Of a stretch of DNA of 64,000 nucleotides, positions 23,527 through 34,333 are shown one piece after another; position 1 is the first letter of the stretch, and each line of letters starts with the position of its first letter. Both the position numbers and the translations under genes were made by a program. The notes beneath the pieces are model-generated. The model had not been told where the DNA came from. It ran no database searches and was given only the letters and a program-made list of their open reading frames with translations. Origin of the DNA: Linnemannia schmuckeri. Lineage: Eukaryota > Mortierellomycota > Mortierellomycetes > Mortierellales > Mortierellaceae. The stretch lies in assembly GCA_029449235.1 (NCBI GenBank), contig JANATG010000001.1, positions 2,108,001-2,172,000 of the forward strand, given 5' to 3'.

Positions 23527-24879
23527 CTAGGTGTTGTCCTCATCGTCGCCATCTTGTTGATCTTCCCCACTAATGGTGGACTTGATACTCTCATCATCCT
23601 CGCCATCACCACCTTTCTCATCCTCGTATACTTGATCATCGACCGATGCAGCGGTGAACGTAATCTGTCCTTCCTCATCCACATCCTCCGACTCGTCGAC
23701 CCCATATTCGTCTTGGTTCGCATTCTCGTCGCTGTCATAGCAATTGATCTCGTTTTCGTCATATTCGTCTTTGGCATTGCTGACTTTGGAGTATCGATCC
23801 CCCTCAGCCTCAACCTCCGCCTCGTCTGCATAGGCCTGCATTTCATCCTTGACAAATATGCCCGCCAGCTCTTGTTCAAGATACGGATCCTGATATGCGT
23901 CCGGATCGTTAGCTAAATCGCCTGTCTGATCCAGTTCTCGCGCAACTACCCCGGACTGAGGCAGAGCCTTGCTGTTCGCCGCCAGATTTGGTCCCAACTG
24001 TCGAGCTAGATCCATCTTCAACTTGGCGCATCCATGACGAGCGCCTACCCTGACGACGTTTTCGCTGCGAATCGGAATTCTATTCTCGTTGTCGTCGGTG
24101 TTCTCGTCGTCGTCATACTCCTCAGGCTTGCCTGCCTCACTATCATCATCAGGTCTACGCGCATCGCTGTCTTCGAGTGTGTCTGCTTCGACGGGCGGTG
24201 GAGTCGATACAGGCTTTGCGGTCGGTGTTGCTCCCAAAGAGTCAGTGACAACTGTCACGGTTTTAGTGACGGTTGTAGGTGGGGGTGCTGGTGCGACTGA
24301 GGTAATGGTGGTGGTCACCGTTTTGGTGGCCGTAACAACCTTTGTCAGAGTCTTGGTGGCACCATAGGCCACCTCACGGATCTTGCCGGCATCCCCAGTT
24401 CCGACTCCATCTCCTCCAGCAGCCTGGATATCGACAACACCCTCCAACGCATAGTCCACCTCCGCCGTGAGGTCAACGCCATTGTTGCAGAGACAGAGGA
24501 CTCGGTTGGTGTTGGTATTGGGCACATGGCTGCATCGATTAACCTCTCCCTTGGACATCATCTGACCCAAGGCTGCAGCAGGTGAAGGGGTGCTTACGTT
24601 GGTTGGGTCCTTGGCGTCGCCTCGTTGAAGACAGCGAACATGGCAGAGAAAGGTGAATGATTTGCAGAAGGGCGATACAGCTGACGCAGCCAGTTCTGGG
24701 TAGGAGAAGTCGTCAGAATCGTAGGTTGCATAGTCAGAGGAGAGGGCGACCAGACGCTCGAGTTCCTGGTGTGGCCTATTGCTATCGTCATTGTGAGCAG
24801 CGCCAAGGATAGGGTTGAGGAAAAAGAGAGCGCCAAAGCTGAGGATGGCAATAACCCTTTTGAGTCTTGTTGTGTCCAT
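23527..24879 (-). CDS. Secreted acidic protein of unknown function
   Basis: I do not recognise this 450-residue single-exon protein. It begins with a clear signal peptide (MDTTRLKRVIAILSFGALFF, cleavage probably after GA at about 26). An N-terminal Cys-containing module follows (CKSFTFLCHVRC, then RCSH and VLCLCNNGVDLTAEVDYALE), with six closely placed Cys that could form three disulfides. A Thr/Val-rich stretch (TKTLTKVVTATKTVTTTITS and TVTKTVTVV) looks O-glycosylated or wall-spanning. The C-terminal half is highly acidic (Asp/Glu runs with scattered Ser/Gly) and ends without a GPI-type hydrophobic tail. A cell-wall or extracellular protein is the most reasonable inference. Coding is supported by the long open frame and domain-like order, not homology. 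Confidence 0.72.
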   Translation of the reverse strand: MDTTRLKRVIAILSFGALFFLNPILGAAHNDDSNRPHQELERLVALSSDYATYDSDDFSYPELAASAVSPFCKSFTFLCHVRCLQRGDAKDPTNVSTPSPAAALGQMMSKGEVNRCSHVPNTNTNRVLCLCNNGVDLTAEVDYALEGVVDIQAAGGDGVGTGDAGKIREVAYGATKTLTKVVTATKTVTTTITSVAPAPPPTTVTKTVTVVTDSLGATPTAKPVSTPPPVEADTLEDSDARRPDDDSEAGKPEEYDDDENTDDNENRIPIRSENVVRVGARHGCAKLKMDLARQLGPNLAANSKALPQSGVVARELDQTGDLANDPDAYQDPYLEQELAGIFVKDEMQAYADEAEVEAEGDRYSKVSNAKDEYDENEINCYDSDENANQDEYGVDESEDVDEEGQITFTAASVDDQVYEDEKGGDGEDDESIKSTISGEDQQDGDDEDNT

Positions 24880-25536
24880 GATTTTTTGAGAGAGGGTATT
24901 ATGTTGTTGATTGTGTAGGAAAGAAATAAAAGGAAGGATGTGTAATGAGAAAGAGGGTTAAAGAGAGTACAATTGGTATACTCAAAAGGAATGATAGAAA
25001 TGGGAACATTGCCCCTTCTTTGTCGTCGCCCTTCCCCTTATTTTTATCCCATTCACGACAGAAGGAAGAGTAATTATAGGAGGTGCTTCACTTCCCCTTC
25101 TTTCACCCTCAAGCATATCAACATCACTAAGCGAATATTACGCGCACGTCTTGACAACAATCCAGCGTAAATTGTCAGGGAGCTCGAACATATGAATGTC
25201 TTGTGCTGCAGCAACTGGAGGCACAATTAATGATGTGGTGGCATTTTCAGTATGCCGCATTCACTCCGGCTTGCTTCTGCAACTGCTCCCATTGCTCACC
25301 CTCCAAAACCTAACCATATCTTTGACTCTGCTTCATTACTTCCTCCTCATTGGTGTCGGGGACACTCTCTACTTTCTCTCTGCACCTGTCGTTGCCTGCA
25401 CAACAGAGCTTCAACGTTGGTCTCTTATTACGAACTGGAAAAAATAAAAAAGGTACAAATCCAGAAACATCTTCGACTTCTTTTTCTTTTCCTTTTCTTC
25501 TTCGTCGTACCTTTCACCGCCAGCAGTACCGTCAAC
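24880..25536. other. Intergenic region before the F-box/LRR copies
   Basis: No gene is recognisable. The last 80 bp (pyrimidine-rich, then ACCGCCAGCAG) resemble the sequence just before the second F-box copy, so the duplication probably included the promoter. Confidence 0.4.
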
Positions 25537-26792
25537 ATGCCACTCAGCACTCAGAAACCAGCCGCCCCCACCTCCGTCTCCATATTCGGACTACCTCCAA
25601 TCCCCGACTCGATTTGCCAGAATCTTTCGAAACCTCATATCAACACCTGTCAACTTGTTTGCAAGGCTTGGGCATCACTCTTTGAACCCTACCGCTGAAG
25701 CGGCATTTACTTCGACACGCCTGTCTACGAATACTGCCTAACAGATGAACCGCTTTACACTTTTGATGGGCCATACTCTTTGGAGGCTGTGCGGAAGTAC
25801 TCGCCTCGTATCCAATATCTCAACATGCCAATTAAAGAATTGGCACAACTCCTGGATCGACCAGGACATCCTTCCTCATCTACAGGACCTGAGTATTCGT
25901 TCAGAAGGGTATTTGAACGGTATCCGTCACGCTAACGAGGTGTTCAGGCTCTTGACGAGACCATCGTTCCGGATCCGCACGGTGTTCATGAGGATCGGTA
26001 TCACAGGAAGCCATAGCTTCGACTTTGGTCTCCTCCCGGGGCTTGCCGTCCATCCAGCATTGATAGAGTTGAACTTTAGAGCTAACAAGTCGTCAGACCC
26101 TCTTTTTTCCCTTGCTATTCTCAAGAATTCTCCCTCTCCGCAAGTTGGTAATCAACTGTCTTTGTCAAGGATTCAGCGGCACGGATAAGGCTCAAAAGAT
26201 TGCCGCAGTTGTCAGAAAGCCTGAGGAGCAGTACGAGTGGAGGTAATACGAGTCCCTGAGGAGTCTCATTGTGGCATGTTGTATGGGAGGATCCGAGCCG
26301 TGGATTCACCATCCGATCCTCAGGAACTCGCCGAACCTGAGATACCTCAAGACTGGTGACTACGACGATGGTTGCGACGTTGGCTTTAAGGGGTTTCGGT
26401 AAACACTAGCAATGATCCCAACAACCTGTCTAAAGATCGAGCATCCCCATGTGGCACAAGGAGGTCAGGAGCTAACCTTGTCTTCTGCAGACCTTGTTCG
26501 CTTGATCCAATCCTATCCCCGGGGTCTCAAGTCGTTCCGCTTAGTAATGCCCGATTCCGGTCACGAGCAGATATTCTCAGCTCTCACACAAACCTCTGCT
26601 ACGACCTTGAAGAGTGTTCACTTTGAGCACTTTTATATTTCGTCGACCGCATCGATGGAGACCTTCATTTGTCTTCGCCAGGAGTGCGCTCTGCTTGGGG
26701 ACTTCCGGGTGAGCTGTCACTGCAGTCGAAGCGCAGGTTGCCCCCACGCCGGGCTTCGAAAGTTTATGGACGATCAGACCAAGAAACTATGA
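25537..26792 (+). pseudogene. Broken F-box/LRR gene, tandem copy 1
   Basis: The start (MPLSTQKPAAPTS) is followed by an F-box-like helix set: SIFGLPPIPDSICQNL, then INTCQLVCKAWASLFEPYR. The frame then stops at TGA 25696, where copy 2 has TGG. Coding-like sequence continues in other frames: KYSPRIQYLNMPIKELAQLL, a frameshift near 25850, LPHLQDLSIRSEGYL, a frameshift near 26135, then LRKLVINCLCQGFSG, TAA at 26244 and TAA at 26400, each where copy 2 keeps Gln or similar. The end reads DLVRLIQSYPRGLKSFRLVM and closes at 26792. F-box proteins present substrates to SCF ubiquitin ligases through LRRs; this copy cannot make a full protein. The downstream paralogue supports the alignment. Confidence 0.8.
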
Positions 26793-26969
26793 AACAACTT
26801 GTGAGATAATGCTAGCATCCATTCCATTTTGAATCTCAGTCCATTTCATTTCTTTTTGACGCCTCTAAAAAACAATTGACGTGTATAAAATGAACAAGGT
26901 AAAAAATACATTGTCCCTTTTCTTTCCTTTTCCCCTTCTTTTCTTCGTTTCTTTTTTATCCGCGACAGC

Positions 26970-28339
26970 TTGCTTCCCAACGCCACCAACACCAGAACAC
27001 CAACAATCACCACCTCCTCCATATTCGAGTTGCCGCCAGTACTTGACCTGATCTGTCAAAACATCTGGATGGATGACATCAACACCTGTCGCCTTGTCTG
27101 CAAGGACTGGGCGTCGCTCTTTGAAGCCTACCGCTGGAAAATTATCCACGTTGACACTCCGTCTCTCGGCCTTAGACCTAATGGGGAAAGGTATTAACCT
27201 TTCAAAGGCCAAATTCGTTGGACGTCATCAGGAACTCGGCTCGCATCTGGAGACTAGCTATCACGGCGCGGAGGTTAATGCAGTTATTACTCCTGAAGAA
27301 TGACCAAGGCCATGGACGAGGGCAAGGCAAGTATCACTGTGATGATGTTAACAACGGCAACAACATCAACATCGACAGGGCTCTCCTGTCTCATCTAAGG
27401 TGCCTGGATATCAACTCTTCTGGAAACTATGTTTCGGCCGATATCGACGACCTTAACGAGGCGATCAAGTCTGTGACCAGACCGTCATCCCGGGTGCGGG
27501 AGATATCCTCCACAAACGTCCTTACAACTAGCCAAGGATTCGACTTGAGTCTCCTCACCAGTTTTGCGACTCACTCAACCCTGACTGTATTGTATATTGA
27601 ATCTCATCGAACAGCCGAACAGCGCCTTGTCCTGGCCATACTCAAGAACTCCCCTCCTTGTCTTCGCAAGCTGTCACTTGGTTGTCTTTGTCAGGATCAC
27701 AGTAAGGCAGATAAGACTCGAAATGCGGCTGAGAATATCAGGGATTCTGACAGGCAGTACGAGTGGAAACAGTTCCAATCCCTGAGAAACTTGTCTGTTG
27801 ACTGCCAATGGGGGACATGCGAGTCCTGGGTGCACCATCCGAACGTCAGGAGCGCTCCTCATCTGAGGCGCCTCAAGCTCGGCTGCTGCGTTGATGTCGA
27901 TGGCGAGGACGAGAACAACGACAACGCCGCCTTTGCAGGCTATTGACAAACTCTCGAGATTGCCTCCACAGCCTGTCCACACCTGTATGTACAACACGGA
28001 GGGCAGGATCCTGTCATACTAACTGCAGATCTTGTCCGTCTGATCCAATCCTACCTCAAGGCTGTCTTGCAGACGTCGCGCTCGACCCTCGAAAGCCTGT
28101 ATTTGGACTTTGAAGCGTTCGCACCCGCGGCTATCTCGGAGGCTAGTATCCACAACTTCATCCGAGAATGTCTCAAGCTGCAAGAATTGGAAGCCTGGTG
28201 TACGTGTGAGAGACTTTTACCCGACTACGCCTACGACGCCCCCGAGCGCTACGTCCACCATACCTTCCTAAAGCTTATCGAAGCACAAGTCTCGAACCCT
28301 TCAGCGGTTTCGACAAATATTAGGTCACGAAATAAATAA
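26970..28339 (+). pseudogene. Broken F-box/LRR gene, tandem copy 2
   Basis: This is a diverged duplicate of the gene at 25537. Where copy 1 has ATG, this copy has TTG (26970). The F-box half reads SIFELPPVLDLICQNI ... INTCRLVCKDWASLFEAYRW and then IIHVDTP. A frameshift lies between about 27180 and 27218. The longest open part (27218-27943) carries LRR-like text: LLSHLRCLDINSSGNYV, AILKNSPPCLRKLSLGCLC, FQSLRNLSVDC and SAPHLRRLKLGC. An in-frame TGA at 27944 is followed in the same frame by ADLVRLIQSYLKAVLQT and further LRR-like sequence to the TAA ending at 28339. The losses of start codon, frame and stop-free reading are independent. The 3' end is only 21 bp from the RIT1 stop codon on the other strand. 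Confidence 0.78.
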
Positions 28340-28360
28340 TTTTTGTCACTAAATTTTTAT

Positions 28361-30945
28361 TTAAGATTTGTATTTGGCGGGTGGAGGATCGGTGGGGCTC
28401 ATAAAGAACGTATTGACCATTTTGAGAGTAGCCCTCGACGGTCGCGCAGCCAGACGATGCGACATGATCTGGAACAGCCGTCTCTGAATCATCTCCTTAC
28501 TCGCCGTCGCTTTCGCAGAGCCATCGCCACCAATGTCACTACCACTGCCAGAATACACACCAGTCGTCTCGTCAAAACAAGACACAAGCAGCGCTAACGA
28601 GATTCCGACAGACCGATCCATGCCCTGTTGACAGTGCACCAATATCCTCGGTTTCCTTGTCTCCTGACTGGCATTGTTGTCCTTATTGTTGGTAGCAAAC
28701 ATGAGGTGAACCGCCTTGATCGCCATGTTTATCATCGCCAGCAACTGGTGCTGGCCCTTCTTTCCTTCGGCGATCGGGAGGTGTAAGTAGTAGTAGTCCT
28801 TGTCGCCTTCCTTGCGTGCCGGGAGGCTGTCCAGCTGCTCACCCGTCATTGATGACTCGCCATCGATGGCAATCCACTGATGCTTCTGGAGCACACAAAG
28901 TGTCGCCTGAGCTCCACCTTGCCCAGCGCCTCCTAGCACCGTGACATGACTTCTTGCTTCTCCTTGTCCATCGTTAATACTAAACTCGCACAGAGGGTGT
29001 CGTTTGATCTCTGCACCACAGTTGATGACCATATCAAATCCAGCCTCCCAACAATCCGGTATCCGCCCACTGGCATTATTCCCGATCCAGATTGAACTTG
29101 GTTTGATCTCTGAACACAACTCCATCGACGGCGTGAAATGGACTCTCCCTCCTTCTACCACACCATGCCCATAATCATCCTTTCCCGAGGATTTCTTCCT
29201 TTCATGCAACTGTTCCTGACGATGCCTAGACTTCTCCATAAGTTTCCGCTTCGCCTCCCTCACAACCTCCTCCGCCCGCCGCTCACACTCCGCAGGCGAG
29301 ATCCCCTCCTCCAATAGGTACTCTTCGTTCTCCCAGAACAGTTCTGGTTTCAACCCTCTCGACCACATTTCCTCGTCATCGCCCGATCCCTGGACATAGA
29401 GGTACCCGTCCCGTTCCTCCATCCCGTCCTGGACAACCCGTGAGGCGCTTAGACAGATCACTGGCAAGAACGCGCATTGGCTGTAGTCCGGCAAGTCATG
29501 TCGGAGGAGAAAGCTTTGCGGTGTTAGCCAGATGGGTCGGATGGGCTTTAGAAGCTTTGTCGTCAACGGCTTCATATCCGTAAATCTCTACAAGATGTAC
29601 AAAGAAGTGAACACGTTGAGACATTTGCAACAGCGTTATTACAAGTCAATGTAGAGCCTGTGGTTCACCAGCATAATCAGCAAGAGAAAGAGACTGCTTA
29701 CCATGAGTTTTTCGGCAAAGCCCTCGATTTTGTCCGCAATCTGGACATGCTCAGACCTCGAGATCAAACTCGGGAGGGAATGATACCTCGTATCCCAGCT
29801 ATTGTCATTCAACGCCGGGGTCAACAACGCCGCCGCTTCTGCCTCCTCTATTTCTGAGTCATCCTCAATACCACCGCTTGCCAAGTCTGACGCTAAGCGT
29901 GATCTTGTTGTAGTCGGTTTCTCTGCTGTGGTTTTCGACATCGATGACTCATCCCGATCCTTCTCTGAAGTTTGTCCACCTGTTGTTACGCCGCCGCCTT
30001 CATTCTTCTGGGCGACCTGATTCTGGAGTGCACATTTCCGGACCGCATTGTTGATAGTCGCACACCAGATCGGGATCGTCTTTGACAAAGCATCCGGGAC
30101 CCGTTTGCCCTTCCTCGTCGAATCCACAATAATGCAACTAGCAACAGCATAATCGAAAAAAAATACGGCATGTCAATATTCTCGGTTACAAGGACTTTTA
30201 ACACAAGAAAAACAACCACCGTTAAATGAGACGTTACCCTCCGTGCTTGATGATGGTCGTGATCAAGTGTGGGTTGTATCGCCGCAAGTTGAAGTCCCAG
30301 ATCCCTGTATGCCCGTCCGTTGACTTGAAGTACACCCCTGGTTTATGGATCTAAAAGGCAACGACGACAGAAGCATTTGATAAGTATAGCGCAATTGATG
30401 AGGCATTTCTCGTTTTTAAACATCTCCATATTTTGTTTTAGCATTGCCAAATGGTTTACCTTGGAGGGGTGAACATACCATGTCCCGCACCGCTCGTTTG
30501 CTAAATATAAAGTAGAAATTGGCCAAATGAATGAGTATTAGAGCTTGCAGTCGCCCCTACATATATTATCATTCATCAATGAATTTTTTGTTCAATTTCT
30601 TATACATGACGCTATTAGAGAAAGCATACCGATGACGGGGAACTGAGGGAAGAGGTCCGAGATCTCGCTGACAAAAGCCGCATCTGCTTGAATAGACCTA
30701 AGTCGATTCAACCTGCGGTATCCATATGCAATTGAAAAAAAAAAAATGTAAGCCCAGGATCTATCATTTACTTAGTATGAGTAAAAAGGCAACGAACGAA
30801 CTGCCATTGACGAAGATATGAGTTGCATGGTATTACGAAAGATATGGTTGTGGTTGTTTGCGTACAAGCTCTTGGCGTCACGCCTCATGTCATCCCTGTT
30901 CCTGCCATGTGTGCTGATTTGTGTTGCTTCTACTGGATTCGACAT
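28361..30945 (-). CDS. RIT1: Initiator tRNA 2'-O-ribosyl phosphate transferase RIT1
   Basis: RIT1 adds a phosphoribosyl group to the 2'-OH of A64 in initiator tRNA-Met, keeping it out of elongation in fungi and plants. Six exons: 30945-30866, 30712-30630, 30500-30460, 30350-30238, 30137-29702 and 29587-28361 give about 659 residues with all phases matching. Landmarks: RRDAKSLLNRLRSIQADAAF, ANERCGTWYVHP, VYFKSTDGHTGIWDFNLRR, the signature DSTRKGKRVPDALSKTIPIW, then LKPIRPIWLTPQS. The C-terminal domain is dual-specificity-phosphatase-like with the P-loop HCQQGMDRSVG (CX5R, about 567). Yeast RIT1 is about 510 residues; the excess sits in low-complexity insertions. The start chosen is the only one that keeps exon 1 in frame with RRDAKSLLNRL. 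Confidence 0.94.
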
Positions 30946-31246
30946 GTCATGAAAGTTGGAATGAAGGGGAAAAAAAGAAAAAAAAAATGGTTATTCGTTT
31001 TGGCGTCACGTGCGCACTTTATTTCGGTAACAACACAATAGAACCAGGCGAGGATAATGTTGGCGCGACTGGCCAACAGGAGTTACCATGGACGACAAAA
31101 GAAAATGCGTTCGGTGGAGGAAAGAAAAAAAGTTGTATTGGAGGGGCACACACCCCTCTACGACGCACAAATTTGCTATCCAAAGATTTGCTATTTTTCA
31201 ATTGTTGTTGTTGCAGCTTGTATTTTGATTGAAAGTAGTAGAGAAA
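30946..31246. other. Intergenic region between RIT1 and RPT2
   Basis: This 301-bp stretch holds the RIT1 5' region and the RPT2 3' UTR. I see no gene. Confidence 0.45.
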
Positions 31247-33253
31247 TTACAGGTACAGGCCCTCAGGTGTGCCCTCGTTCTTCCTGTACAGCACCTTCTC
31301 CTTGGCCTTCTTGAAATCATCAGCTTTGACCTTCATACGACGCTCACGCAATGCCAACAGACCAGCCTCTGTGCAGACAGCCTTAATATCGGCTCCCGAG
31401 AGCTCATCCTTCGACATTACAAACTCCTCCAGATCAACATCGTCCGCAAGCTGCATACGACCAGTGTGAATGTTGAAAATGCGGCGCTTAGTCTTGACAT
31501 CAGGCATAGGGAACTCAATCTTGCGATCAATACGACCGGGACGAATCAAGGCGGGATCCAACGATTCGATCTGGTTGGTCGCCATAATGACCTTGACATC
31601 TCCTCGTGAGTCGAAACCGTCCAGCTGGTTCAGAAGCTCCAGCATAGTTCTTTGAATCTCACGCTCTCCTCCAGAGTTCGAGTCGTATCTATTAGGGAAA
31701 CGTCAAAAGGACAAGAAGGTTAGCATCGATTGCAACATGAAATTGACATCTTTGTATAGCAACTTGAAGGGAATGACAGATGGAGCTGCATACCTCTTAG
31801 TTCCGATGGCGTCGATTTCGTCGATAAACACAATCGAGGGAGCATTCTCCTCAGCGACTCTGAAAAGCTCACGGACAAGCTTGGGACCATCTCCAAGGTA
31901 CTTTTGAATCAACTCTGAGCCGACAACACGCAAGAATGTGGCCGAGGTCTGGTTGGCAACAGCCTTGGCAAGCAAGGTCTTTCCTGTTCCAGGCACACCA
32001 TAGAGAATGACTCCCTTGGGAGGCTTGACTCCCATATCCTCATACAATTCTGGGTGGGTCAGTGGCAGCTCGACGGCCTCCTTGATCTCCTGAATCTGTG
32101 TCTCCAAACCTCCGATATCGGCATATGACTCTGTTGGTGCCTTCTCCAACTTCATGACGCTCACCATAGGGTCGGCATCGTCCTGAAGCACACCGATAAC
32201 CGACATCGTCTACCATATGAACAAAACACAAAACAAACCTAGTTAGACATCTTGTTTCTTTGTCAAAAATCACAATTTTCGATATCACAACATAACAAAA
32301 TTGTCACGTTTGCGAAAAGAAAGCACTGCAGTTTACCTTGTGGTGAAGAAGAATGGAGCATCCGGGCTCCAACAAGTCCTTGTCGACGAACGAGAGGATA
32401 CTGACGTAGTACTCAGGCCCGTTGCTGGTCGAGATAATGGCATGGTCATCATCGATGATTTCCTCCAAAGTGCCGACGCTCATGGGTGTGCCTCGAAGAT
32501 CGTCGACCTTGGATCGCTCCTCCTGGGTCTTCTCCTCCTGAGGCTTCAGTCTCTCCTGGTTCACTACAAACTCCTCCTCCATCAGCAGGTAATCCTTGAT
32601 ACGTTCCATCTTTAGCATCTTCAGACGGCATCGAGTCGTTGGGAACACTATACATTTGTGTCAGGGACATAGGGTGGAGCAAGAATGTCAGAACTGATCC
32701 ACTTCCCATATGCGCACGCACAGTGTGACAGAAGCACAAATAACAATTGTAACACTTCGACTGCAGCCAAAAAGTATGTTACCTGCTGGCAGCTTTGATG
32801 ACGCGTCAGGTCCCTTTCTCATCTTTTTCTTTCCGACACGTGTGGGCAGTGGGGGCTCCCACTTCTTCTTTTGCTCCTTCTCCTATGAATCATTTAAAAA
32901 ACAGCAAGTGGCAAGCAGTTAGCTGGTCTGTCAGTAAGATCCACACAAACGAAAAAAGGTACTCACATCCTTAAGAACGCAACCAAACTAAAACATTTCT
33001 CAGTTGCGCTTCTTTCCCAACGTTGGTTTGAGAACATACCTCCTTCTTCTGGTTACCCTTGCCATTGTTTGGCTGCTCCGATGAAGGTTGGTTACCCTAT
33101 GAATGTTCAGAACAGTGAAATGGACGAAATGCTTGCGTGTTAGCAATGCAAAGTCCGCAAGGGTCGAATGGTCTCTAAAGCTGTAGTAGAAGCTGAGATA
33201 AATCCTCTCCAGACTTGTTTAGTTTGTCCAGTTCCTCCTGCGTGCATTACCAT
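31247..33253 (-). CDS. RPT2: 26S proteasome regulatory ATPase RPT2 (PSMC1)
   Basis: RPT2 is one of six AAA+ ATPases that unfold substrates and open the 20S gate. Exons: 33253-33251 (only the ATG), 33096-33040, 32987-32967 (21 nt), 32882-32783, 32647-32337, 32209-31794 and 31688-31247; about 449 residues. Splicing creates MGNQPSSEQ, an N-myristoylation signal, as RPT2 has. Next come PPLPTRVGKKKMRKGPD, RIKDYLLMEEEFVV (coiled coil), an OB domain (YYVSILSFVDKDLLEPG), Walker A GVPGTGKT, Walker B IVFIDEIDAIG, the arginine-finger region (LIRPGRIDRKIEF), and the C-terminal HbYX tail LYL that docks into the 20S ring. The 21-nt exon encodes FGCVLKD between QKKE and EKEQKKKWE; skipping it keeps frame and gives 442 residues, so its use is uncertain. 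The identification is not. Confidence 0.96.
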
Positions 33254-34333
33254 ATTGGTGCGACTTGATTTGAGTTATGAAAGTGGTTGAGTGTGTGTTG
33301 AGCAAGAGTTGTGTTGATTGTCGTTCCTGTGTTGGCGGAAGGTTTAAATGTAAAAGCAAAAGAAAACGAAAGACGAAGCACACGAATGCTTTTGACAAAG
33401 GCAAAGTGCGAAACACGAAGCAGACGCGGCCACTTTTAAGTGGCGAGTGACGTATGCCAATCCTCATTCAATTACAAAAATTTAATCAATTAGAGAGGGT
33501 TAGCAAAAATTCGACTGTATGTATATTGTTACCAAGAGGGTGTAGAGACCCAAGGCTAAATTGTTATTGTCGTCCCTCATTGCATTTTTTTTCTCTTGTT
33601 TATGTATGTGTGTGCGCGAGAGAGGCAGAAAGATGGAAAGATAGACAATTGACTGACTGGAGATAAGGACGCTGTAATATCGAGTCTAAAACCTCATCTC
33701 TCTATTTTTTGTTTCCTCTCTCCTTGTATGTGTGATCAAGTGCAAAAGCAGGTGAACGGTGGTTCTAGGTGAAATAACAGAAGGAGAAAGCAAGACAAAG
33801 GCAGGGGTTTGTTCGTTGGGAAGGAAACAATGCGATGGCGGAGTCCGCGGATCGGCTGATCAATCGCAGCGCAAATTTCACCGTTAGGATAGTAGACGCG
33901 TAGATGGGCCTGTACCTGTACCAGTTCATGAAATGTTCATCGCGGATAGAACAGTAATAGTGCTGCTCTGACACTTAATAAAAGTAAAGCTCTCCGCTTC
34001 TGCTCAAAGGGTACTCTTTCATAGGACAAACTTCAAACAAACAGTGGTAGGGCATTTTCTCTTCTTTCCCGTGCGGCTGCACAATGCATGAAATCCAAAT
34101 AAAAACCTGTGCTTTCCTGCTCAGGCCTTCTGTACTGTATGCTCTCGAAAGGGCACTTTTCCTCTTTTATTTGTCCTGCTCGATTCCTCTTTCTTTGCTT
34201 CCTTCCCACAGCTCCTCCTTCCCACAGCTCCTCCTTCGCATTCACCTACCCCCTTTACACACACACAAAAAAATCACCTCTTCTCCCTCTCGCCACCCTC
34301 AAAGCTCGTCTGTCTGATGAAAAAAATCTAACC
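33254..34333. other. Intergenic region between RPT2 and the decayed LRR-family gene
   Basis: No gene is seen in about 1.1 kb. A 16-bp unit CCTTCCCACAGCTCCT occurs twice in tandem at 34201-34232, shortly before the start of the broken gene. Confidence 0.45.
34201..34232. repeat. Tandem duplication of a 16-bp unit
   Basis: CCTTCCCACAGCTCCT is repeated exactly twice, and a partial third unit (CCTTC) follows. It sits in the presumed 5' UTR or promoter of the decayed gene starting at 34334. Confidence 0.85.
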
